The notes: generated from the sequence alone by a model not told the origin. DNA of 64,000 nt from Prorocentrum cordatum (GCA_963575745.1 CAUYUJ010014328.1:155853-219852), one strand, 5' to 3'. Counted from the first letter of the stretch, positions 10,797 through 21,037 are shown. Numbers and translations: made by a program.

Positions 10797-11204
10797 TTAG
10801 TGGACTGGCAAGGTGGAGGAGATCCTAAAGTGCTGCATTAGGCAACGCGAGAAGGCCTCACACAACGTTTTGGATATTCTTGGGTCTTCTAAGTCCTCCA
10901 TTATCATCAAATCTTGCCGACCAGTGGCGCAGTAGGCTGCCTGGTAAAACTGTAGAGACCTCTGGGGCCAAAACAACGCCTTCCCAGACTGCGCCCCATC
11001 TAAGTGCAAGGCCAACAATCGAATGGGTTTCCTCCAAGCTGTGCCAAAAGCGCACTGGCCCAGCAAAATTTCACGATGCTCAGGAAAAGCGCCCTTTAGT
11101 GTCAGGAGCCCCGGGTGCAACCACAAACGCGAAGTCAAAGGGTTCTCAATCACCGCAGACACCCGCCCTGGCAGAATCTCCCACAACAAACTGACCAGTG
11201 ACAA
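10797..11204 (-). pseudogene. short coding relic, possibly retroelement-derived
   Basis: A 135-codon open frame whose central part reads FGTAWRKPIRLLALHLDG after a run of hydrophobic and His/Pro residues. That WRK-P-R pattern resembles a segment I associate with dinoflagellate retroelement or endonuclease proteins. No catalytic motif is visible and both ends run into unrelated sequence, so this is probably a fragment. It could also be a chance ORF. Confidence 0.3.
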
Positions 11205-11336
11205 GTAATTCCACCATCTTGTAATCTAACTTCACAGCTTCCTCATCGCAGATCCGCTCATCCGAAGGATAGCCCAGAAGATTTTCATAATCTGATTTGG
11301 CAAATAAACGGAAACATTAGATTAAGTGAAGCAGGC

Positions 11337-11455
11337 CCTCTTGGGTGACATCACATGCCCTGCCCTGTGTTGTCGCCGCCACTCGCCGCCACTCCTGGGT
11401 GACATCGCATGCCCTGCCCTGTGTTGTCGCCGCGTCCTGGGTGACATCAGATACC
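11337..11455. repeat. tandem repeat, 2.3 units
   Basis: Units of about 50-60 bp built from gggtgacatc, ccctgccctgtgttgtcgcc and gcc-act. The second unit has an extra cgccgccact. Confidence 0.85.
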
Positions 11456-11546
11456 CTCGATGCATTTTCTCTCACCGCAAAGAGATCGCTGCGTCTTATA
11501 AGAAGCGAATCACCGTCGCCGCACCTCGCCCCAACGCCCCCTACTC

Positions 11547-11560
11547 CCCGCCACCGCGGG
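11547..11560 (-). repeat. GGTN hairpin 17 nt after the stop codon
   Basis: Perfect CCCGC/GCGGG stem with GGTG loop on the coding strand, just downstream of the endonuclease-like stop at 11578. One of six stop-proximal copies. Confidence 0.75.
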
Positions 11561-11577
11561 TCACCAAGGGATGATTT

Positions 11578-13306
11578 TCACGACCGCCAGCCTGTCCAGG
11601 GAGCTTGCTGACCCTGATCTCGCGCACCCCATTCCCCTCCCTTGCCGCGATTGTCGCGCCGCTCGCCGCCGCCGCGGCCGTAGGCGCCCGCGCCTTTCTG
11701 CTGCCCATGCTCTTTCCCCTTTCCTTTTGCGCCCTGCGTGGACTGCCTCCTTTCCCAGGTCCAACCGCGCCTGTCCGCGTTGGCCGCCCGCCGCCTCTGC
11801 GCCTCGCTCGTCCGCCGCGCGTCAGCAGGCCCGCCCACGTAGATCATCAAGGGCATGCGTGCTCCACGTTTGAACATCTCTCGCTGAGGGTCGAACTTCT
11901 CGAACTGGACAGGCTTCTGTTTCGACGTCGGGGTCCCAGGCCAACTCCGCGAAGCGGACCCCGTGGTGGAGTCCACTCTGCACGGGGACATCCCCTTGTC
12001 AGTCTTCGCGCTGCCCAAGACCTCCGCCACCGCGGGTGAGGCCTCGTCGAAGACAGGCGTGAAAGACCACTGAACGCACTTGTCCCTGTGCGCGGGCACC
12101 TGCGGGTGGTAGCTGGTGCACGGGAACCCCTGGCCTCGAAAAGGGATGTTCGTGATGGGGCAGGGGCGTTTACCAATTTCTCTGCCGTCCTGGTCGCGAA
12201 GGGTCTCCATAACCATGGAGCAGTTCGCAGGAAGGTCGGGACCATCGAGCCCGAACGCAGAGAGACCGTAGCACATCCGAACCCCTTCGCACGGCCCTAT
12301 GCGGAAGATGCCACACGAGTCCGCTCGGACAAACCTTTCGTGCTGCTGTTGCCAAAGATACCACGCTGCCAGATTGATCTGGAAGCCGCGCGCCCGCAGT
12401 TCCGGCACGACAAGGAAGAGCGCCATGCTGAAGTCCCCGCAGAGAATGCGGGGGCGGAGCTCGGGCAAGTACCTCGCTAGCAAATCCCAGAAACGTTTGT
12501 AGGACTCTCCACCAGCTTGCAGGTCTTCCCTTGCTGTCTTGAAGTGCAAGTGCACGTTGGCGAGCCGCAGCTCATCGAGCTCCTGGTCATCAGAATCGGC
12601 TTTTCCCCGCTACCGCGGGTTCTCCAAAATCGCATCTTTGCAGATGCAAGCATGATCCTGCTAACCGCGGTCTTCGTCACCTTGGTCCTCTGTTTGTCCT
12701 TCTTCGTGTGCGCGTATGTTCCATCCTTCATCCTATGGAACACTAGCAGCCGCATCCCCGACACCAGGGACTCCCTGCCGCATATCATAGTGCTGTCGCC
12801 CTCCTCTGGGCCTCGCACACCTATGAACTTGGCTGCAGGCCGCTGCGCGCCCTTCCCCCCTAGGAACTCGCTGTCGCCCTTCCCTGGGTCTTGTCCCACG
12901 TAGTCCAGCAGGTCGCTAGAAGCTTCCTGGATGACCAGGAACTGGCAGGAAGAGCATTTCAGATCTTGCTGCGTGTGCGCACGCAGTGCTGGTTCGCCCC
13001 ACTTCCCGCCCCAGTTGGCGGTCAAGACGCCAAAGGTGCCTCCATGGCTACTGCCTTTCCACCACCGCGGGTTTCAACCGCCCAAACACCAGCAGAGCAC
13101 TCCGCCCCGTCATCCCACAGCGGCTTCAGGAAGAGGTTTGCGTCCACGGGGATGTCATCCAGATCCCTTGGCATGCCAGATGCGTCCGTCGGCGCATGAG
13201 TGGGCAAGCTTATGGCGTCGCGCTCATCGTCATCTGCGTCGCGGCCAGCGGAGCCCCCTGAGGATGCTCCATGGCCATGGGGGCGAGTGAGCTCTGGGGC
13301 GGGCAT
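11578..13306 (-). CDS. endonuclease/exonuclease-like protein, frame joined across two 14-nt hairpins
   Basis: Three open segments read as one protein of 566 codons only if 13058-13071 and 12606-12619 are excluded: 13306-13072, 13057-12620 and 12605-11578 (total 1701 nt, no internal stop). The join at the first site reads AVEKGSSHGGTFGVLTANW; the second reads FWRRKADSDDQELDEL. The middle part has FLVIQEA and RLLVFHRM; then NVHLHFKT and CGDFSMALF follow. The order QE, H-x-H and GDF resembles the endonuclease/exonuclease/phosphatase fold, but not every catalytic residue is assigned, so the function is inference. The C-terminal 100 residues are basic and Gly/Lys-rich. The Met at 13306 is a guess. 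Alternatively, each break is a one-base assembly deletion beside the hairpin. Confidence 0.6.
12606..12619 (-). repeat. GGTN hairpin at a reading-frame break (site 1)
   Basis: Perfect CCCGC-GGTA-GCGGG. The frame upstream and the H-x-H-containing frame downstream differ by exactly the shift a 14-nt insert causes. Confidence 0.75.
13058..13071 (-). repeat. GGTN hairpin at a reading-frame break (site 2)
   Basis: CCCGC-GGTG-GTGGA on the coding strand: one mismatch and one wobble in the stem. Excluding these 14 nt joins two frames without a stop. Confidence 0.65.
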
Positions 13307-13330
13307 GCTTGAGCCGCGAAAGCAACTGTA

Positions 13331-13600
13331 ATGACGATAGTTAGGGTCTCTGCATGTCGCTGCTGGAATACATGAAGGAGGCGAGGGCGAGGGCGCGCAG
13401 GAGGGCGGCGGGGGGGAAAGGAGGGGGGGGAGGGATGTAACCTAATTGGGGTCCTATTGTTGCGGGGATCGGGATCACCAATGGTTCGGGAAGGCAGGGG
13501 GGGTCGAGAGCAGCGAGGGGTCCCAGGGGGGGGCCCTCGCGGAGCAGAATTTTTTCGGCGACGCCCCAGAGGCAAGCAGCACTCGGCAGCACCAGTGCGC
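13331..13600. other. purine-rich spacer between two minus-strand genes
   Basis: Gagggc- and ggggg-rich on the plus strand, hence polypyrimidine on the coding strand, between the transposase-like gene end (13662) and the endonuclease-like start (13306). No ORF I trust. Confidence 0.5.
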
Positions 13601-13653
13601 TCCGCCACCGCGGAGACGCCTCACTGGTCACAGCGGTATCACCGCCGCCGCGG
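13601..13653 (-). repeat. two hairpins after the transposase-like stop codon
   Basis: An imperfect copy (13642-13653, CCGC/GCGG stem, GGCG loop) begins 8 nt after the stop at 13662-13664. A perfect TCCGC/GCGGA copy follows at 13601-13614, with a sixth C-G pair possible. Confidence 0.65.
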
Positions 13654-13661
13654 GGGAATGT

Positions 13662-15943
13662 CTAAGCGCGAGTAATGCCCGGCAAAATCAAGGCAGGCGC
13701 ATCGCCTAACACGCGTCTGGTCTCATTGTGCATGAACTGAGACAGCGCATCTTTTCGACCCCCCTGCAGGTCGCTCACCACCTTCTGAACCATCTCAGCA
13801 AAGAGCTGCGCCCAGTCCTCGCCGTGGGTCGCAGCCATCCGACTGTCCCATTCCGTCTTGAAGAACTCCCATTGGCTCGTTTGCCCAGGTGACAGTTCGG
13901 CAGCTTTCCGAAGAGCTTGTAATACCTGGAAGCGCGCTTTTTGGTGCTCCTTATTACCGCCTTTTGTTCCCTTGCCCCAACTGCTCCAAGGAGTAAACTC
14001 TCATCTGCTCCATCGCCGTCACCACGGCTTCGGCCTCTCTCTGTTCCTTGCGGATCTTCTTGAGCTTCTCCGTCGCCTCGTGCAACTCACGCTTGACGCG
14101 CGCCTTGTCTTTCTCCGCCGACATCTGCTCTTTAAACGCAAGCCTGGCGCGGCGAGCCTCAGCCTCCTCATCTTTCAATGCTGCGTGCAATTGGTCGTGA
14201 ACCATCGGGTCCTCCTGGGAGAGCGCCTTGCGCCGCTTGGTTTCCCTGTGCAGAACTGACGTCACAGTGGAAGCAAGAGGCGCACCCACCTGAGTGTGCA
14301 TGTTGCGAAATATATGTAGGGCCTCCTGTAAAGATCTCATCCTGGACGACTCCTGAATCACACGTTCCGCCTGCTGGTCGTCCAAGGACATACCATGCGC
14401 GGCCCTCTCCTCTTTGTCGCCATCACCATGGCTGTTCGGAGCACCTCCGGTCTTCGCAAAAGCGCTCGCAGCTTCAATTGGATCCACCCAGTCTGCCGCG
14501 TCGAAATCCAGCACCTCCTCGGTGTCCTCATCGTCGGCGCCGTCGTCCTGATCGTCGGCGCCGTCGTCCGCTTTTGCGGCGCGCTCGCCCTCCTCCCCCT
14601 CCTCCTTTCGGGCCTCGTCCGTTTCCCAAGGGACTCTATCTGGGTCCGCGGTGGCTTCGTCTTCCTGGCCAATTTTCACCTCATCTAGGAAAAAACTCTC
14701 ATCTGCTCCATCGCCGTCACCACGGCTTCGGCCTCTCTCTGTTCCTTGCGGATATTCTTGAGCTTCTCTGTCGCCTCGTGCAACTCACGCTTCACGCGCG
14801 CCTTTTCTTTCTCCGCCGACATCTGCTCTTTAAACGCAAGCCTGGCGCGGCGAGCCTCAGCCTCCTCATCTTTCAATGCTGCGTGCAATTGGTCGTGAAC
14901 CATCGGGTCCTCCTGGGAGAGCGCCTTGTGCCGCTTGGTTTCCCTGTGCAGAACTAACGTCACAGTGGAAGCAAGAGACGCGCCCACCTGTATGTGCATG
15001 TTGCGAAATATATGTAGGGCCTCCTGTAAAGATCTCATCCTGGACGACTCCTGAATCACACGTTCCGCCTGCTGGTCGTCCAAAGACATGCCATGCACGG
15101 CCCTCTCCTCTTTGTCGCCATCACCATGGCTGTTCGGAGCACCTCCGGTCTTCGCAAAAGCGCTCGCAGCTTCAATTGGATCCACCCAGTCTGCCGCGTC
15201 GAAATCCAGCACCTCCTCGGTGCCCTCGTCGTCGGCGCCGTCGTCCTGATCGTCGGCGCCGTCGTCCGCTTTTGCGGCGCGCTCGTCCTCCTCCCCCTCC
15301 TCCTTTCGGGCCTCGTCCGTTTCCCAGGGGGCTCTATCTGGGTCCGCGGTGGCTTCGTCTTCCTGGCCAATTTTCACCTCATCTAGGTGACCCCTGCGAG
15401 GGTACGGCGCGATGAGCGACTGCACAGTCTTGTAGTTCCAAGGCAAAAGACCAGCAGCGTGCTTCTCCGCAACTTCCGCCACCGCGGAGTCAATGCGGCT
15501 TCGCATGCCCATTTCATCCCAGAAGTCTTTGGCCTCTCTGCATATTTGATCATCTTCAGAACCGTCCAAGGCGACCGTTGTGCCCGTGAGTTTGTATCCC
15601 TTACATGCTTGCGTATGGAGAGCCCAATTGGAAATGACCTGTGCCATGATATCGATGTTCTCCTCTTTCGTCAGATCCACCATGCCGCCGCCACTGATTC
15701 GCGCTTTCTCGACCATCCTGGCCGTTTGCAGTTCAATGAACCTTATGCGAATGTGCAAATGCAGGTCGGTATCATTTGTTTGGCAGATCATAGAGGCCCC
15801 ACCACCGTGGGTCACGCAGATGTAGCCGCGGGCCCAGCACAAGCGTTGCACATTATCAGTGAGACCAGGGGCGTACGCATCTAATAGAAACAACTCCCAC
15901 CGTCTGCCAGGGCCCCACGGTAACAACCACTTCTCGAGGAAAT
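13662..15943 (-). CDS. DDE transposase-like gene, 3' half with internal tandem duplication
   Basis: Continues the gene that begins at 19085. After the putative intron the frame reads DFLEKWLLPWGPGRRW, then LFLLDAYAPGL (second acidic residue of a DDE catalytic core, about 15862-15893) and CQTNDTDLHLHIRIRF (third acidic residue, about 15757-15782). Next comes PWNYKTVQSLIAPYPRRGHL, an acidic stretch and a Lys/Glu-rich coiled coil (KRELHEATEKLKK type). A 698-bp tandem duplication repeats the acidic-plus-coiled-coil part, and its junction creates a stop at about 14687. Past the second copy, a +1 frame reads PWSSWGKGTKGGNKEHQKAR and QWEFFKTEWDSRMAATHGED, ending at 13662. Without the duplication and with one base adjusted, this would be a single C-terminus. 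The allele as assembled looks truncated. Confidence 0.6.
13995..15388. repeat. 698-bp tandem segmental duplication inside a gene
   Basis: Copies 13995-14690 and 14693-15388 are about 97% identical. Each carries the same two hairpins (GCCGT/ACGGC and GCCAT/ATGGC). The junction shows short homology (cctagatgag on the coding strand). The length is 2 modulo 3, so the duplication breaks the frame. Confidence 0.9.
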
Positions 15944-16143
15944 CCGACAGCCCCTCGCGGGGGCACTTGGCGGCGCAGGTGGGCACGGGTTGAGGGGGAC
16001 TGGTTCGTTTCAGTGAGGTGGAGGGCATGTGGGAGGGGGGGGGAGGAGGGAGGTGGGCAGATTGGAGGGGGGAGGGAGAAGACAGGATGGGGGGGGGGGC
16101 AGAAGGGAGGGCCCACTGCGGCACACGGCGGAGCCAAATGATT
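15944..16143 (-). other. putative polypyrimidine intron in the transposase-like gene
   Basis: About 200 nt rich in C and T on the coding strand separates GSYRERDVL from DFLEKWLLPW, which read as contiguous protein. GT-AG ends are not obvious; GTC occurs at both edges. Exact boundaries are uncertain. Confidence 0.45.
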
Positions 16144-19085
16144 GAGGACGTCGCGCTCTCGGTACGAACCGCTCGGCCCCGTCGCCACGGAGAACTTGAA
16201 GGGCACATGTCTGGATTCCGCGAATGCTTTCAATTTGCCCTCCAGCTGTTTACCCTCTGCCTTGAACATCAATTCGCACCCTGGCACTTCTCGCGTAACC
16301 CTTTCTCGGCAAGAATCCGTGACCGAATTCAAGCTCCAGCGCCCCCTCGTCGCCGCATGGTTTTCGATCAAGGGTACTGTGACCGCGCTCGTCAGTGTAA
16401 GCGTGTTCCACTCGCAGCTTCCCGCCTCGTTCCTGTGAAATGGAGATTGGTCGACGTTCCGCATTTCTGGGTCGTACCCATGATGCAGCATGACCATCTT
16501 CCGTAGTCTCGACACGATGACCCAGAAAATAGACAGGCGTTCCGCCAAGACCACGCGCGGCACTTTGAATTTACGATTCGGCTTCCGCGAGGAAATCCGG
16601 TACTCCCTCATGAAGCCAGCCAACCACCTACCGTTGATCTGCACGGTCTGAGGTGCCGTCTTCTTTCTTAAGTGGGCCACACAATACTCTTCCTGTAGTT
16701 GCAGCGCTTTCGTCAACAGGACTTTCTCTGGGAAACGGCACATGACCTTCACGTCAACGCTGTGCCGCATGATGCTGTACCACTCGGCCAATTGTTCCCG
16801 CAACGCTGCGCGCGCCTTGTGTCTGCCAACGCCCGCACTTCTACGTCGCTTGTGGCCCCGAACTGCACGGTCGGTCCCTTCTGCGCTGCCAGCCCTCCCG
16901 GGCTCCCGCCTGCTTGCAGGCAACCGTAGAGACGACAGCACGCTCCGCCATCGCGGATGTCAGGAACTGTTGCACTGCGCGCTGGTATATTCTCAATACT
17001 CGCGCGTACTCGATCCAAGGCTTTTCTGTTCTTTCTGAACAAGGGGGATTTTTTCCCCTGGGGCACGGCTAGACCGGTGGCCTGGGCGACGGCGGGGCGC
17101 TCTGCGGCAAACGCCTTGAACAGACCTTTCGGGGAACTGCCGCGCTGCAATTGAGAAGTGGTCTTTCCGTCCAAGGGCCCTTTGTGCTCCTCCATCCATG
17201 CTAGGAAATATTCCGCGGCCTTTTGCTTCTTAGCGAGGGGTGCGTCGCGGCCCAACAAGAACGTCGGCGCAAGTTTTTTTTGCGTCTTCGCCCCCCCGTC
17301 ACCTCGGGTCGTGTACTCGCGAACCATGGCATTCACGCACTCATCGGGCAGGCGCTTGAGCATGCCGACAATAATCTCCCGCCCCGCCGTGCGCAGCTCA
17401 CATTTCCACCTCGGGGCCAGCACCTCCTCTTCGCTGTAGTGCCTCTCTGCTTGCTGCGGCACCTCTAACAGGGCGCCCTCTGCGCCGCCATCACCGCGGC
17501 GATGCTCCGTGGGACGCGCAGCGACCAACGCCGCGCCCGCGGCATCTAACTCGTAGAGCCCCAAATGGTTATCGATCTCTCCCGTGCGCCGCAACATCGC
17601 CACGAAAGCTCGATTGCCCGCGTGCTCGAGAATGTAGGCGCACAAGTCGCAACGCAGAGCGGCCCGGTTCACGCTGCTGCGGTTCCAGCCGAGCATGGAA
17701 CACATCACGTCGATGCCACAATCTCCATCCGTAACTGTTGCCACGAGCTGCACGGAGTGCGACAGGTACTGCGCATAGAAAAGGCGGGTCTCCTCGCACA
17801 TGCTGTCGGCCAGGCTGGCGCCAGCAGGGGCACCGCCACCATCGAGCGGGAAACCCGCCACCCAATGGTTGGTTCGCAGGGCCTCGCCATCCAACCCACG
17901 GACTGAGCCATCATCTCGAAACGCACAGGAGACAGCATGGCATTTTGCAACCACACTCACAGCATCATTGGCCCACGGAGCATACTTGAGCAATGCATCT
18001 TCACATGTGTCCCCGTACCAAAGAAAGACGCGCACGCGATACCGCAACGCAAAAATCACGAACATGGCGAATCCGATGTATCCGCGGGGCTCTTCCATAG
18101 CAGTTGCGAACCTATTCAACTCTGCTGCCGCCCTCTGGTTGTACAGCCCGCTGGCTGCGACAAGATTCTCGACGGGGTCCACGTCTTCCACGTTAATGAC
18201 ATCGATGTCGCACCCCGCAACCGCGGGTAGCTGCAGTGGAGGGACCTTCGCTGGCGCGACCGCTGCCGCCGCTTCTGGTGGCCTAGGCGCGGCACAGGGA
18301 ATGAACAACAACGCGGCCCTTTCAGGCGGCGCGACGACTTCTGCGGATGAGGACGTAACAGCAGGCGGCGGCGCGGGAGCCACCGCTGCTAAGTCCGCCA
18401 CTGGGGGTGGCAGAGATGGCTGCGGTTGTGGCGGAGGCGGCGCCTCCTCCGCCACTGGGGGTGGCAGAGGTGCCGCCACTGGGGGTGGCAGAGGTGGCTC
18501 CGGTTCTGGCGGAGGTGCCGCCACTGGCGGTTGTGGCGGAGGTGCCGCCACTGGGGGTGGCAGAGGTGGCTTCGGTTCTGGCGGAGGCGCCGCCGCTGGC
18601 GCTGGCTGCTGCGCTGCTGTCGCTGGCGCTTCGGGCGCCGCTGGGGGTGCCAGAGGTGCCGCCACTGGGGGTGGCGGAGCCGCTGCTGCTTCGGGCGGAG
18701 GCGCTGCTGCTTCGGGCGCCAACTCCGCTACCGCGAAGGCCGGCGGCGCCGTGCCCGCTCCAGGTGCCGACCCCGCCACAGGTGGTGCATCGAGTAGCCG
18801 CGCGTGGTTCGGAGGGGACAGGCGAAACCCATATTTAGATGCGGGGTTTTTGGCCGAGCACGGAGTAGCGGCGCACGCGTGCAAACGGAGACCAGGCGTC
18901 CACTCCTGTGAGTCACAAAAGTAACAGGAAGCCCAGCCGTGCACCCCAGCTGGGCGCTGCGTCGGGATCGAAGGTTTCTGCTCCCATTTGGCCTTGAAGG
19001 TTTTCCCAAATTCGTCAATCACGCGGAATTCCCCAAGATACTTTGCTACCGTTTCAACGGTGGGCTGGTCAGCCTGCTCGGACAT
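16144..19085 (-). CDS. DDE transposase-like gene, 5' half (OTU-like region plus first catalytic motif)
   Basis: Start at 19085 (MSEQADQPTVETVAKYLGEF). A short Cys/His segment (WASCYFCDSQEW) is followed by about 200 residues of Pro/Ala-rich low complexity. The next region contains VTDGDCGIDVMCSMLGWN and HLGLYELDAAGAALV, reminiscent of an OTU-type cysteine protease (DGDC), which is inference. At 16944-16957 a perfect 14-nt hairpin splits the frame. Excluding it joins ARSATVPD to SVLSSLRLPASRREP and then GHKRRRSAGVGRHKARAALR. The following part has RKPNRKFKVPRVVLAERL and MRNVDQSPFHRNEAGS, whose NVDQSP matches the first acidic motif of pogo/DDE_1-like transposases (16435-16470). It ends at GSYRERDVL before the putative intron. 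A gene in dinoflagellate style, either domesticated or a transposon; which is unclear. Confidence 0.6.
16944..16957 (-). repeat. hairpin at a reading-frame break (site 3)
   Basis: Perfect TCCGC/GCGGA stem with variant loop GATG on the coding strand. Excluding these 14 nt fuses two long open frames of the transposase-like gene. Confidence 0.75.
18395..18730. repeat. Pro/Ala-coding degenerate tandem repeat
   Basis: Units such as gccgccactgggggtggcag recur within the transposase-like gene and encode LPPPVAAP-type residues on the minus strand. Confidence 0.7.
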
Positions 19086-19105
19086 GCGCGCTCGCCGAGG
19101 CGCGC

Positions 19106-19119
19106 CTCGCCACCGCGAG
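19106..19119 (-). repeat. GGTN hairpin 20 nt before a start codon
   Basis: Perfect CTCGC-GGTG-GCGAG immediately upstream of the ATG at 19085. Confidence 0.7.
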
Positions 19120-19199
19120 TTGCGCCGCCACCGCAGCGAAATCGCGCCCCAGTGGGAACTCTGAGCCTACACGGCGCGCGGCTTTCGAGCATAAGCGGC

Positions 19200-19480
19200 G
19201 TTGGAGTCGAGCAAGAGGAGCAAGAATAAGAGCAACAGTTAGAGTTGAACGAGTAAGAGTAGGAGCATGAGTAAGAGCAGGGCTCGGAGAAAGAATAAGC
19301 GCATGGTGAGCAAGAGTAAGAGCAAGCGTAAGAGGAAGAGGAAGAGAAAGAGTACGAGCATGAGTAAGAGTAAGCACGAGTGAGAGCACGAGTGTTAGTA
19401 CAAGTAAGAGCGAGTGCGAGGGCGAGAGCGGGGGCGAGAGCGAGAGTGACAGTAAAGGTAAGATAAGGAAATTCGAGAAT
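19200..19480. repeat. GAGTAAGA hexamer-like repeat spacer
   Basis: Irregular repeats of agtaag, gagcaag and gagcgag on the plus strand. It separates two minus-strand genes; a similar block lies at 22770-23215. Confidence 0.85.
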
Positions 19481-19809
19481 GAGAGGGGGAATGATTCATT
19501 ACGAGGGGGCGAAATGGGGACGGCGACCGAAAGGATGCGGAGGAAGATGATGCAAGGGAGGCGTCTTTTCATCGCGCGCGCTTCGGATGAGGCATTCGAG
19601 CTGTGTTTGTTACCGCGGAGCCATGTGTCACTGCGTGCTAAAACGTCCTGCTTGTGGCAACCCCAGCCCTCCATGACCATGGAGCCAAGTGCAGGACTCT
19701 TGAAACCCTGAGTCACGCACTGACGTTTTCTAGGAATGACTTGCCGTCCTTGGTGGCCTGTTCGGAGACCCCCCTGATCTCCCGAGCCCCGTTGCGAGCG
19801 CAGGGAACA

Positions 19810-19821
19810 CCATTACCATGG
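19810..19821 (-). repeat. GGTN hairpin 5 nt after the stop codon
   Basis: CCAT/ATGG stem with GGTA loop on the coding strand; the outer pair is a mismatch. Confidence 0.55.
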
Positions 19822-19826
19822 CGTCT

Positions 19827-20495
19827 CTAAGCGCCGCCTGAAGCGCCGCCTGGCCCCGCCGAGTCTGGAGAAACCATCGGAACGCCCTTCGGCATGTTCT
19901 GCGCGTATAAGTACCTCACCGCCCAGTTCAGATCATTGAAATGGAGCCAAATCTGCTTGCGATCCTCGATGAAGAGCTTGATCTTGCGGACCTCCTGGCA
20001 GAGAGGATCCTGCTCGGGGCACCGCTCGGGCATGCTCACCGTGACCACGGTGTTCTTCACGCGGTTCTTGTAGTAGCGGGTTCGCTTGACACCCTGCACT
20101 CCTGACACCTTGGTGCGCTCTGCGTCGGCCCCGCCGTTCTGGTCGATCTCGCCCATCGGGTCGTAGTCTTCCCTCTGGACCTCCACCTCTTGGCCGTCTG
20201 GCGACTCCGGCGCTTCTTCGCCGTCGCAGAGCTTCTCCACGTGGGTGCGCAGGTCGGCGAGTAACGAGGTGCGCCCAAACGAACTCTGGGAGTACTTCGT
20301 CGAGCCCGTCGCGAGGCCGATCAGCCACTGGTCTGTGAAAGCCAACTTCACAAACCTCTCCTCCACCGAGGAGTTCTCAGAGCGAACGACCTTCGAGGTG
20401 ACTGGCGAAAACTTGCCGCTGTGGCCCCCGCGCACGTGAACCTGACCGAACTGAAACTCGAGGGGCTTGAACTTTGGGAGAGCGAACCCTGCCAT
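19827..20495 (-). CDS. unrecognised protein, about 222 residues
   Basis: Start chosen at MAGFALPKFKPLEF (20495), because upstream codons consist of repeats and decayed hairpins. The protein reads QVHVRGGHSGKFSPV, SSVEERFVKLAFTDQWLIG, an acidic stretch with DGEEAPESPDGQEVE, then KRTRYYKNRVKNTVVTVSMP and IKLFIEDRKQIWLHFNDLNW. It is mixed alpha/beta-looking, with no signal peptide or membrane segment. I do not recognise a family. An in-frame hairpin (20038-20051, ACCGT/ACGGT, extendable to 6 bp) encodes TVVTV. Another hairpin (19810-19821) follows the stop by 5 nt, and three decayed copies lie just upstream of the start. Confidence 0.55.
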   Translation of the reverse strand: MAGFALPKFKPLEFQFGQVHVRGGHSGKFSPVTSKVVRSENSSVEERFVKLAFTDQWLIGLATGSTKYSQSSFGRTSLLADLRTHVEKLCDGEEAPESPDGQEVEVQREDYDPMGEIDQNGGADAERTKVSGVQGVKRTRYYKNRVKNTVVTVSMPERCPEQDPLCQEVRKIKLFIEDRKQIWLHFNDLNWAVRYLYAQNMPKGVPMVSPDSAGPGGASGGA

Positions 20496-20507
20496 TTTCG
20501 AGGCTGC

Positions 20508-20578
20508 TCCGCAACCGCGCAGACGCGCCCAGGGAAATCCGCAACCGCGAAAATGTCGCGAGTCTCCGCCACCGTGGA
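20508..20578 (-). repeat. three decayed hairpins upstream of a start codon
   Basis: Imperfect copies at 20508-20521, 20538-20551 and 20565-20578. The nearest ends 12 nt before the ATG at 20495. Confidence 0.55.
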
Positions 20579-20620
20579 TCCAGCTCGAGCCACTGCGGGG
20601 AGCCGACGGAAGGACACCGT

Positions 20621-20771
20621 GTGACAACCATCGCCAGGCGATGCTTGTCACCCCAAGACGGTGACAACCATCGCTGGGCGATGGTTGTCACCCCCCGGGG
20701 CATGACAACCATCGCCAGGCGATGCATGTCACCCCAAGACGATGACAACCATCGCCAGGCGATGGTTGTCA
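20621..20771. repeat. four tandem 40-bp hairpin units
   Basis: Units at 20621-20651, 20661-20691, 20702-20732 and 20743-20771. Each is built as tgacaaccatcgc, a 3-nt loop, then gcgatggttgtca. Units 1 and 3 have one or two stem changes (gcttgtca, gcatgtca); unit 2 has a changed loop (tgg) in an intact stem. Spacers are ccccaagacg-like. It lies upstream of the 19827-20495 gene in its transcription direction. Confidence 0.9.
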
Positions 20772-20779
20772 GGGGGAGG

Positions 20780-20960
20780 CCGCCGGAGCCCTTCCGGGAT
20801 AATTCGGCGCCGCCCGGCGGACGAGGGGGGCGCGGAGGGGAGAGGCGGGCGTCGAGGCAGAGGGCGCCTGCATGAAAATCACACGTCGAGAGAGAGGAAT
20901 CTGAAGAGGAGGGGGAGAAAGCGAGGCGCAGGAAGAGGAAACATAGCATTTGTTCGCGCC
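20780..20960. other. purine-rich spacer
   Basis: Ggagggg- and gagaggaa-rich sequence between two minus-strand genes. No gene seen. Confidence 0.5.
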
Positions 20961-20997
20961 GCGCTTGACGCCCTCGCACGGATGCTCGGACACGGCC

Positions 20998-21037
20998 CTC
21001 GCCACCGCGAGTGCTTCTACGACACCGCCACCGCGGA
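20998..21037 (-). repeat. two hairpins just after a stop codon
   Basis: 21025-21036 (CCGC/GCGG) starts about 9 nt after the stop at 21046; 20998-21011 is a perfect CTCGC/GCGAG copy. Confidence 0.7.

Noticed and set aside
12206-12219. Hairpin at 12206 (SMVME) and at 15798 (THGGGA) as inserted elements
   Set aside because: Kept in the family count but not used as evidence for insertion: both lie inside stretches that read as conserved protein and may be ancestral codons forming a hairpin by chance.
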